Below, piece by piece: positions 33,801 through 43,361 of a DNA stretch of 64,000 nt; position 1 is the stretch's first letter, and the number at the start of each line of letters is the position of its first letter. A model generated the notes under the pieces. The model searched no databases. It was not told the origin of the DNA and saw only the letters and a list, made by a program, of their open reading frames with translations. This stretch comes from Pisolithus tinctorius (taxonomy: Eukaryota > Basidiomycota > Agaricomycetes > Boletales > Pisolithaceae), in assembly GCA_024663395.1 (NCBI GenBank), contig JANFAH010000004.1:3968001-4032000 (forward strand), read 5' to 3'. Position numbers and translations under genes: made by a program.

Positions 33801-35308
33801 CCATAAATGCAGAATTAAACAGCCTAGAGGAAGCGCATACCTGGGATGTCGTTGAGTGCCCCAAAGGTGCAAACGTTGTAGGATGCAAATGGGTCTTCAA
33901 GATCAAACGCAACGCTGCCGGAGAAATCGAGAAGTACAAGGCCCGCCTAGTTGCTAAGGGATATTCTCAGATCCAGGGTGTTGACTACGACGAAACATAT
34001 GCCCCCGTCGCAAGACTCGCATCTCTCTGCACCATACTAGCAATTGCTGCACGCAATGACTGGGATATTGATGTATTCGATTTCCACTCGGCATTCCTCA
34101 ATGGCAAACTCGGAGATGGCGAAGACATTTACATGGAGCTCCCTGAGGGCTACGCTATAGGGCGGAATTTTTCCCGTCCAGTTGGGAAGCTAAACATAGC
34201 ATTACACGGCTCGAAACAAGGCGCGCTTCGGTGGTACCAGAAGCTATGCGCTACTCTTGCAGATCTTGGGCTCACCAGGGCACATGCAGACTGGGGAGTG
34301 TTCTATGGTCGCATAGGATTGGAAATTCTCATCCTCGCCAGCCACGTCGATGACTGCACTGTAACAGGCAGTTCCCCATCGTTAATTCACTCGTTTAAAC
34401 AGGAGATCAGCACTCGTTTTAAAATCTCCGACCTAGGGCCCATCAGTTGGCTACTTGGGATGAAGGTGACATGGAACAGAGAAGCCCACACCATATCCCT
34501 GTCGCAGCAGTCCTACATTGAGGCCATCCTGACAAAATACAACCTTGCTGACTGCAAACCTGCCGCAATTCCGATGGACCCTGGAATAAAACTCTCTCGC
34601 AGAGAAATTCCGCAGCCAGCTGAAGAAGCTGCACGCATGAAAAACGTACCCTACCATGCTGCTGTAGGCTCCCTCATGCACCTTGCTGTTGGAACACGCC
34701 CAGATATCGCATTTGCTGTCTCCACAGTCGCTCAGTTCAACAACGCACCCAACATGACTCACTGGGAAGCCGTGAAATGAATCTACAGGTATATCTCAGG
34801 CACAAAAGCACTTGCTTTAACGTTTGGAAATTCAGAACGAGGCCTCGAGGGCTATACCGATGCAGATGGAGCTTCACAGGAGCACCGACGCGCTATAAGC
34901 GGATATGCCTACCTACTAGATGGTGGAGCTATCAGTTGGGCTTCACGGAAACAGGAACTCATAACGCTCTCCACTGCTGAAGCAGAGTACGTCGCAGCGA
35001 CTCACGCAGCCAAAGAGGGCCTGTGGCTTCGACGACTCATCGGAGAAGTTTTCCGACCACTCAAACACCCTATCCCGCTGTATTCCGACAGTCAATCCGC
35101 CATCGCGCTTACCAAAGATGGCAGCTATCATGCTCGCACAAAGCACATCGACATACGATACCATTTCATTCATTTTGCTGTGGAAAACAATTCCTTTCGT
35201 TTAATTTATTGTCCTACTGACGACATGGTCGCCGATACCCTTACCAAGCCTCTACCTAGCATCAAGGCGAAACACTTCGTGTCTGCACTCGGACTTCGTT
35301 CCGATTGA
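30890..35308 (+). pseudogene. Copia gag-pol polyprotein with three in-frame TGA codons
   Basis: One reading frame of 1,473 codons runs from the ATG to the stop at 35308 and is broken only by TGA at 32336, 33215 and 34778. Gag carries a zinc knuckle (CENCGKKGHTKDQC, about 31625). The protease has FDSGASRHM, and the integrase has a LGH...CNSC zinc site, HTDLWGP, RSDRGGEY and HNGVAERLNRTL. The RT has GCKWVFKIKR, AFLNG and the catalytic HVDD, and the RNase H has YTDADGA, TAEAEYVA and SDSQSAI. At each TGA the family's conserved sequence would take Arg, pointing to CGA-to-TGA change. No indels are seen. A Ser/Asn/Glu-rich hinge follows the integrase (33300-33440). Confidence 0.9.
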
Positions 35309-35315
35309 GGGGGAG
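35307..35315 (+). other. Copia polypurine tract
   Basis: GAGGGGGAG ends exactly at the 3' LTR and overlaps the polyprotein's stop codon. Confidence 0.8.
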
Positions 35316-35606
35316 TGTCGAGAATGCAATCCGGAGTTACGGTAGTGTCTCAGAGTTTCACCCAGAGGGCTCGGAATTGTTCCCCGACCCTCGGAATTAA
35401 ATTCCGATGTCAATGCACTTACTAATTACGGTACTATAAATTTTCCGCACCGTTCTTTTCCACCTCAGTGACTACTTCGTACACTGAGGTGAGTATAGCT
35501 AGATTCCACTCGTTTACTTGGTACTGACGTAGTGTAGAAACTCATACCTTCGTTAGGTACTAATATAGTGACTACTTCGTACACTGAGAAACTCATACCT
35601 TCGTTA
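35316..35606 (+). repeat. 3' LTR of the copia element
   Basis: Same 291 bp as the 5' LTR with three transitions, followed by CCCGG. Confidence 0.93.
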
Positions 35607-37400
35607 CCCGGGACTTATTGCCATTGGCACTGATGTTGAACATACGACGGACGGTGTACATTCCGATCTTGGGTTGGTCAGACGGTGTTGCCACAAAGGC
35701 AAAACACTGGACGTAGAGCAGTGGGTAGGAAAGGTCAGGGGGGAGGGCGTTGCCCCTTGTAGAAAGTGCAAACACTGCGCGCACTTGGACAACAAGTGTG
35801 GCTGGGAGATAACGACCATCAACACCAGGAAAGGCAGTTTTTAATCCACTTACCTGGTGTGCTGAAGAGGGATGTAATACGAGCCAGTACGGTGTCACAT
35901 TTTCCATGGGGGTGTTCATTCGAAGGTGGCAAGGCTTGAACCTGTTGGCTTGGTAAGATGGTAAGTGGCCGGAGCCGCAACTGCATCTGGATCCGGAACT
36001 TCAACCATCCTCAGAGCAGTCAGCTATGGAATGTGGAGTTCCGACCAGCTATATTATTGATATGGGAAAGGAGTAGCAATGGAAAGTCAGGAAGGCAGTA
36101 TGTGGTGGATAAGTAAGATGCTGGCTTGTCGGCGAAGTCGGGCCTCCGAGTGACATGAAATGCAGTGGTGGCATCATCTGAAACGAAACCTTGTAAGAAG
36201 TGATTGTGGGGGGTTGCAGACCCAGTAAATGAACAGTTTTCTTCTGGAACAACCAGGGGTGTGTGAGGTATGCTGCCATGCTCTGCAGATAATATGCTGC
36301 CAAGTGATGTATCATCGCGGTGGAGAAGAGTGTACAGGTCAAACCGACATATGGATTCCTCATGGTCGAGGCATAGCACGATCTGTTGTGTGAAGCCAGT
36401 CTTCTGGTTGGTACGCAGGAACGGATTCTTGCAATGAGTGATCAACAGGCGTTTGCTCACGTCTGCTGTGTACTGGATGAGGGAGCCCATGTTCTGTATG
36501 CTAGAGCCAAATGACTGAAATAATTCGAGTTTTGGTATCTGGAAATGAGGGATGCCACCAGTTTTTCCTCTCTGTGCGCCTGCATCTAGTATGGCCTGCT
36601 TGTAAAGGTGAAAATCTTCTAAGCATGTTTCCATTTCTTGGATGGAGGAAGTCGTGAACATTGGAGCCTGAGCACGGTAGATGAAATCGACTATTGTGTG
36701 AATGGCACGGACAAAATCTGGACCTGCCACACCTGCTATAGTTGCAATGATTGTGTGCTGAATATCCTGATGCTCACATCCAGTCATTTGTTTCACGCGC
36801 GATACCCCAGTGAAATGGCAAGTGCCAATGTACTTGTGGTGACAGCGATAACGAGCATCCAGTTCATCATCTCCGAGTACCCACTTGCACCATTTGAGAA
36901 CGTGATCAAAAAACCACTTGTGACAGGAGTGAAGGATTTCACCAACAAGGAAAATCACAGGATTTGAAAACTGCCAGTCTCGCCAAAAGGGAAGCTGAAT
37001 GCCGCTAAGGTGATGCTTCTTGGCCGCCACTTGGAACTCCTGGATCTTCCAAGGATCTATATGCTCACCTGTCACTGAGCATATATCATGCAGTGTCTTC
37101 AAGGTGAGCTGGCCATCGCGAGATGTATGTTGGATCGCATCACCAAACTGGCTCTGTATAGCAGTGGTGACAGGCGAAGCAGACCTGGCAATACAAGTAA
37201 TGCGTTAGATGACTTTTGTACAGTAGTAGCGAGTGGGGGGTATACTTGGCAACACAGGCGATCATCAACTGCTCTGGCAGATCGGCGGTGTATGCGGCAA
37301 GAGGTGTGAAACAATATCGAGTATTATTGAGAGCATCGGCCATAAACATGCCGTTGTGGGCAGCAACCTTCAGGTTGGCGCAAACCATGTCGATGCATCG

Positions 37401-38114
37401 TGTCATAACCGTGCGTTCGTCATAGGTCTTTACTCACTCCGCAACCTTTTCCGCCGGTCATTCGCTCACTCCGCACCAACTCCGCTCACCTTCTATTGTC
37501 TACGAACCATCTCCGCTCCGACTGTTGTCGGACTTGTGTTACTCTCCTACCGGACTGAGCGGTCCGTTCTCTGAGGGGTCATGTGACTACCTTCGCAGTC
37601 AGGTACTCCGCAGCGTGCTCACCGCATGGTCCAGCGTCTGGACTGTTTCCTTTTCTAGATGTTCTGTGTTACCCGTTCGTATGTCCTCCGTCTACCCTTC
37701 ATTCGTCGTCCAGGAAGTTTTACTTGAAAATTTATGAGTCTCCATATGTCAGTTCCGATTCCGGTTACTGTACCTCTGTAGCGGTATAAAAGCATGTACT
37801 GTACTCCGCTGTTCTTCAGTACAAATATCAACTTAGTTCCTACTCCCTCTGATTCCGTCTTCTGTCTGTCGGAGTTATCTCTGACTCTCCTTCTGTACTT
37901 TCCCTCTGAAATACGGGGGCTGAGATCGTGCAAGGGGGTAGCGCACGAGCTAAACCCGACGCCCTCACTCCGCTCCGCCTTTGTTTCGGCGGTCTTCATT
38001 CCTGCCGACACTCCGCTAGTCGGAGTTCTGTTCCTGTGTGTCGGACTTGCTTCTGGACCACTCTCTAGACCCTATATAGCGTCGGAGTTGGTCGGAGTAG
38101 GCCCGGACTTGACA
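37401..38114 (+). repeat. Solo LTR inside the Plavaka transposase
   Basis: A 714-bp insert that starts TGTCATAACC and ends CTTGACA (TG...CA), flanked by CATCG at 37396-37400 and 38115-38119. Deleting it with one CATCG rejoins WHRC and DMVCANL in frame. A TATA box (GGTATAAAAG, about 37782) gives a plus orientation. It has no coding content and is rich in TCCG words. No full-length partner is in the window, so it is a solo LTR or an LTR-like insert left by recombination. Confidence 0.8.
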
Positions 38115-39356
38115 CATCGGTGCCATACATGAGCCTCTAGGATGGAATGAAATTTGGGGTGTGTGAGAAATTCGGGGATTGGGGTATATGCTATACATGC
38201 CCATGCATGTGCTGTTGCTTTCATACGGACTTCTGAGTTGATGTTGGCAATCGTGAGGAATAACAGGTGCATCTCACGATCTCTGCTCATTCTTGTGACC
38301 GGTGCCTTGTCCGATGCAAGGATGATGGGCACGATAGTAGCACCATCTGGAAGCTCATTCTGTGGTACATTTAGGAAGGTAGTATGATCACATGGACAAA
38401 CCCTCACCTGAATGCAGTGTGCCTCATTGCCTGACATCCACTCGCCATACTCATGTTCAGTGCCCTCATAAATGTAGTACGGATCATACATCATATGTTC
38501 TGCGAAGGCTGGATTCCCGAATATATCCCGCATGACTTCCAATGCATCACGCCAGTAGAGATGAACAGGCTCTTTTGTAGTGTAGCCCTCAGCACAGATC
38601 TCTGTGCATTGCCAAGCTGACCCTTTGGGGAGTGTGTCCAACCACAAAAGAAGCTGCTCGGCAGTTCGAAAGCTGGGCTGCATATCTTTAACCTGCACAG
38701 GTGATGTAAGATTTATCAAATTGAAATCAGTTTGTTTCTTACCATTTGAAGCTTCAAGTAGTCGTTGATCTGCATTTGGGAAAGGTTGCGGTAGAGGAAT
38801 TTCCCCAATTCCCATTCATCCTTAGAGGAGAAAGGGAAGTAAGGGTTTTCTTTTCGGTCGGGCTCAAACTCGTTTAGCTTCATATGCTCCAGAGTATTCA
38901 ACCGGCCCATATCATAGATGTAGCCAGATTTTGGGTGATATTGACTGACCTGTGGGACACCAGATTTCGGTGGCACATGGAAGGCAGAAGGAATGGGGAG
39001 GAGGTGCTGACTGCAGTTGGGATCATCCTGCAGATGGAGGCAGACTGCCATAGTTGAGGGGAACACCTTCCCACAAGCGGGACAATTCGTTGAACGTCTA
39101 GGTGATTTGTTAACATTAGACTAACCTGAGAAGAGAAAATGGAACACACTGATCATTCGACAGCGACACATAGTTACCACCCCCACTTTCTCCCATTGGG
39201 CCAGTAGACTCGAGTTCTGCACTCATTGTGGTTAGTTGATTATCAGCTTTGTCGAGCGAAATTACTAAGTCTTTCAAACTCCACCACTCCTCACCGAACG
39301 ATCACCAAGCAGAGGTCAGTTATGGAGAGATATGAAGGTAAGTCTACCCAATCATT

Positions 39357-40203
39357 ATGGTCCGACAGTCCATTATGACAGCCACACTATCAGACACTCC
39401 TCCTAGCACAAAAAGTAAATTGAAAGCCCCCAGTTCTTCCTTCATGGGCAAGTCTGCTCGTCAGCATTCATCTCCATATCACAAGCACTACCAATCTTTG
39501 TCACCCCAGGCCTCCTTTATGAGGAGGGCTTTTTCAGGTGTTGCACGCTCCCCTCTACGTGCAGATGGTGGGGTAGGAAAGGTATTTCTGGTTATATTCC
39601 CATGAAATTTGACTTGAGCTCTGCCAGGTTGAAGAGGCCAGGAAAAAGGCCACCAGAGCAGAACTTGAACAGTTTCACTTTCCAGGCGACGTTCTGTGGG
39701 AGGCCATAATGGCTCAATATGCTGACTGCGAAGCAACTCGTTACCGTATAATCACTGCAACTTGGGAAATCGAACGACTTGAGAGGTGGAAGTGCTTCTT
39801 CGACCGTTCCCTGAATTATCTCCAAGAGAAGAATACTGCTTCAGTGTTGAGATTCGAATTTTTCAAGAGGTGCTGTCTAGATCTTGGTGGAGTTGAGGGC
39901 CACCCAGAGGAGAGGGACATCCTAATGGAATCATTGCAGAGAGACACCGCATCGCTGGGTGTCTTGCAGAGGGAATTCAAGGACTGTGAGGAGGTCGCTA
40001 TTTCTCTGGGTGTCCTCAACGAGTCGGAGGAGTCTCAGAGCTTCTACTTTGGGGTTAGGGATTCCGATGACGCAGAGGATTCTAACCCGAGCGACACTGA
40101 GGTTCCCTTAAATACAAGTGACCCAGAGGCCCCCCCCTCAAGTGACCCAGAGGTTCCATACACGAGCAATCCCACCGAGATTCTTTTTCTGACGGAAGAT
40201 TAG
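39357..40203 (+). CDS. Plavaka-associated accessory protein, coiled and acidic
   Basis: Two exons (39357-39581, 39628-40203; 46-nt phase-0 intron) encode 266 residues. A basic Ser/Lys-rich start (SKLKAPSSSFMGKSARQ) precedes a helical domain: LWEAIMAQYADCEATRYRII, IERLERWKCFFDRSL, FFKRCCLDLGG and LQREFKDCEEVAISLGV. The acidic Asp/Pro/Ser-rich tail has a repeated DPEAP/DPEVP motif. It diverges from the transposase with only 130 bp between the two ATGs, which implies a shared promoter. Similar helical proteins beside Plavaka-like transposases are familiar to me from agaricomycetes, but without a known function. The frame is intact. Confidence 0.6.
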
Positions 40204-40592
40204 TGATTCTGAATGTATGTGTTATGTGTTCTTAACCTTGAGCCCAAATGATGGTAATTACTTCACAGATAAGCCTCATGATTTGTAACATGTAGAGACT
40301 GTATCGCCTCGTTGTACACCACATCGAACGCTATGTAATATCCTTGCATGCTGTCCATGCATCTTTATCATCCACTTGTGATGTTCTAAATGAGGAAAGA
40401 AGTCCACCAAATCACACATACTCGCTGACTTGCCTAATTTGCATTCGCTGACCTTGTCTTCACTGAGAGAAATCTACGTTTGAACTACTCACTAGGTTCC
40501 ATTGGATAGCGATGGGGGGGAATCGGGGATGAAAGGTGCATCGGTCGTACTCCATGCACCCGGTGTGGCATATCTGATGATACTGGCAGGAG
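40204..40592. other. Spacer, nothing recognised
   Basis: AT-richer sequence between the accessory gene and the next frame; no coding or RNA signal. Confidence 0.5.
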
Positions 40593-41302
40593 ATGAAGAA
40601 GCCTGCAAAGGGCAGTGGTCTTAACCCATGTCTGCAGCCTGATGGGTCTCAACTTGGCATTCCCAATGAATTTACTCAAGACCCCAGCCAAGCCTCTCAG
40701 CCCATTTTGTTGGCACTTCATGAAGAGCCACTTTATGAGACAAGTACGAGCAATGATGTGGGAGGTCTTCTATCATCATTCGACCAAGCCCATTCATCAC
40801 CAGCTGTCGACTATGCGCTCTCCTCAACCACGACGAACTCTGCAACCTCATCATCAACAGCCAATCACATGTCATACATCTGTGCATTTCCCTCATCGTC
40901 GACAGCTGATTGCGTGTCATACAACTATACACTTCCCTCATCGATGGCTGATCATATGTTGTACTTGACGACCTTAGCCCACATGATAGTGCCATGGGAA
41001 GTTGAGACACTGGCTCTGCCAAGCACCACTTCGATGCGCAATCGCCTCCCAGAAGCCTTGATGGGGTCACATTACCCAGCGGGTGACACCCTCCCATTTT
41101 GTGAGGCACCAGGTGCAGCTGCGGTGATAAGGCCGATGTGTCTTCCAACGCCGACAACTTCACAATACCCTTGGGAACTGTCACTTGAGGCCTCCCAACG
41201 AATTTCACAGATTGCCCGACCCAGCCCCTACCCCACTGTTTCAAGTGGCATTCGGCGTGTGTTTGCATATGGTCCCAAACATCCCTCCGAAACAGAATGT
41301 GG
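40593..41302 (+). pseudogene. 5' part of a DUF6532-like gene cut by gypsy
   Basis: The open frame (237 codons) is Ser/Thr/Pro-rich with degenerate repeats (TANHMSYICAFPSSSTAD, SMADHMLY), then breaks at the gypsy LTR in SETECG. Its continuation stands right of the element (49392-50443), where the first 35 codons are in frame with it (SFVNIGVIKVCRII). Low-complexity N-termini of this sort precede DUF6532 domains in agaricomycete transposon-borne genes. The call is tentative. Confidence 0.4.
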
Positions 41303-41998
41303 TGTTATGCTCGCAACGAGTGACTTTGTCAAATGGACTAGGCACGAATGTCACAAGGTGGATCTACAGGCCGAACTTATCGTAACCCCTATGGTCCAGC
41401 TTGTTATTAACGAGTCCAGGCAGAGGTTCGTTCCACTGGCAAGTTCCTTTGGGATCGCAACGGGGAGCGAGCAAGGACGAGTTAAAGATGATAGCTAGAT
41501 TGCAAGAAATCAAAAAACTGAGGATACACGGTACGATACCTTCTACTTAAATACCCTCTCAGGGTTTGTACTGTATCAACATCCACAGTTAGTTGTAAAC
41601 AAGTAAACGATGAAATAGAAATGAGTCAAGTGCTGCGGGGACAGCCAAACCGACTGTGGATGCAGTCCGCAGTGAGGGGCGGCAGCACCGACTTAAAGGA
41701 TAACAACATCTGAGCAATATAAACGAGTCAGAAGGCAGGACGGAGCAGGAAGTAAACATAATTGAAATATATGTCCATCAGCTGTGGGCGCAGCTACAAG
41801 TCAGAGTGACAATGATGTCCGCAGCATCAGTTGGTATTGGAAATACCACCACCACCGGTGATCCAAAGGCTCTACATGCCAACAGACTGAGGACGACCAT
41901 GGTGAGGACAAGCGACATGATGAGACATGTGACCCACATGACTTGGCGATTTAGGGGAAAACAGCAAAAAAGGAAACATGTGAAGCTGGAGCGTAACA
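41303..41998 (-). repeat. Gypsy LTR at the element's 3' end
   Basis: Pairs with 48697-49391; preceded (element sense) by a GAGGGGGGGTGA polypurine tract. Confidence 0.9.
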
Positions 41999-42018
41999 TC
42001 ACCCCCCCTCTAAGGTCC

Positions 42019-43361
42019 TCAGACCCTTGAGGACGAGCAAAGGGAGCGGGAAGCGGACGGGGTTGCAGGACAGCGAGAGTGGGTACGAGTGGCAACGGGC
42101 GCCAGAGGCGATGGAGACGACGGCGAGGCGGCGGCAGGGATGGAGGTGGGAGTCCAACGTGAACCCTGTCCATTTTGGCAGGACCAATGCCCCAGGTAAT
42201 GGCACTGGTAGCATGCATGTTGGTAAAGGGGATGCCCCTCAGGGACAGGCTCCTGTCCTCTGAGATAGTATTGAAGGTTAGATTCAGGGACGGGGATGAA
42301 GGGAACCGCAGGGATAGGGTCAGCGGTGTAGATGGCATTGTGAAAATCCTTCCCAAGCCCAGCCCAGCTGGCATTCTGAAGGAGGGCCTCCCAGGTGGAA
42401 CCATTAGCAGCCATCCCAAGATGACGACCAACCTCTTTAAAAACCATCGCATTGTCCAGGAACTCGAGGGGCGGGTTCCACTGGACATCCTGATCTGCTA
42501 CGGGTTTGACTTCGGGGATCACCAGTTTTTCTTTAGGTTTAATTCGTTCGAGAAGTCGCGAGGCCGTGGGGGTAAGGAACTCCCTGATCTGTTGATCTCG
42601 AAGATGATGATAGGCTCCACCGGTTACCGCTTCTAAAACGTCTGCATATCCTTTTTCGAGCATGGAAGTCATGATGACCTCGGCGAGAGGGGCAGTACCG
42701 GAGAGCTGACTAGTGCGAACCTTGTTGGTAGCCCGCCCTATTACGTCTGCTGCTCTGTAGATTTCAGACAGCAGCCCAAAATACTTAACTTGTTCCGGTG
42801 TACACCTGTCAATGTTGTCCCCATCATTGAAGATGTCAAGCACCCTAACAATGTCCAGGTAGTCACTTGCTGAGATTGGTAATCGCGGCTTGTCATCCCT
42901 GGCAAGGGCGACTGAGGCGAGCAAGTCGAGGGTGACGTTGCGGGAGGAGACAGGTTTGGTGCAAATGTCAGAAGTGCCAGGAGCATTGGTGGGACCGGGG
43001 GTGGGCTTTCCACAACCAGCATCATCGTGAGGGACCTCTTCATCCTTTCCCTTTCCCTTGGGCTTACTGTCTCCACTGACGGAGACTCTGGGCTTTGGGG
43101 CTGGTACTCGGCGGATCGTGAAGCCCTGCTGTGGACGTGGTTGGAGAGGGCAGCGACAGGGGTTGGTACCTCCCACTGTAAGATGGGGGACGAGGTGTCC
43201 GATTCAGAAACGCAGGTGGCGGCACGTGGGGGAGGGGAGCGGTGATAACAGGCGATGGGGGGGACGAGTAAGTCGTCCCTATCAGCTGCAGGGTTGTAAA
43301 CGGATTCTCCAAGGAGGTCGGCATAGTTGTTTTCGGTGTTGACAGAGTGAGGGGAGTCCAT
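42019..43361 (-). CDS. Extra ORF between gypsy chromodomain and 3' LTR
   Basis: A 385-codon open frame (43176-42019), with an overlapping upstream frame from the ATG at 43361 (MDSPHSVNTENNYADLLGES), follows the integrase-chromodomain stop. The N-terminal part is Pro/Lys-rich and disordered. The middle is helical and well charged (RLPISASDYLDIVRVLDIF, DRCTPEQVKYFGLLSEIYRA, FLTPTASRLLERIKPKEK). Near the end lies a degenerate zinc-knuckle-like CYQCHYLGHWSCQ. A frameshift near 43150 probably fuses the two frames. Such a third ORF is not standard in chromoviruses. It could be a second nucleic-acid-binding protein or a captured gene. Confidence 0.55.

Larger units (their letters stand above)
30530..35611 (+). 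mobile_element. Ty1/copia LTR retrotransposon with CCCGG target duplication
   Basis: Two 291-bp LTRs (30535-30825, 35316-35606) bound a single gag-pol frame. CCCGG stands on both sides (30530-30534, 35607-35611). The LTRs differ at three sites, all transitions, so insertion was recent. It lies within the Plavaka transposase, antisense to it. Gag-PR-IN-RT-RH order is that of copia elements. Confidence 0.95.
30354..39226 (-). pseudogene. Plavaka-type transposase gene, split by two insertions
   Basis: Read leftward from about 39226, the pieces form one transposase of the Plavaka group (CACTA-like, common in agaricomycetes). It starts with a C2H2-like finger (CPACGKVFPSTMAVCLHL), followed by YWRDALEVMRDIFGNPAF, NGATIVPI-type and MRMKATAHAW blocks to 38116. 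It resumes left of the solo LTR with DMVCANLKVAAHNG, RYCFTPLAAYTADLPEQ, then WCKWVLGDDELDARY, GVSRVKQMTGCEHQDIQ and ADVSKRLLITHCKNPF to 35612. The C-terminus continues left of the copia element (GTIVPLLDVIHAVELIPKY) to the stop at 30354. Removing the two insertions and one target duplicate of each restores the frame at both joins. In this state the gene is dead. Confidence 0.85.

Noticed and set aside
32336..34780. TGA recoding (readthrough or a reassigned codon) in the copia polyprotein
   Set aside because: TGA ends many host genes in the window, and each site is explained by CGA decay.
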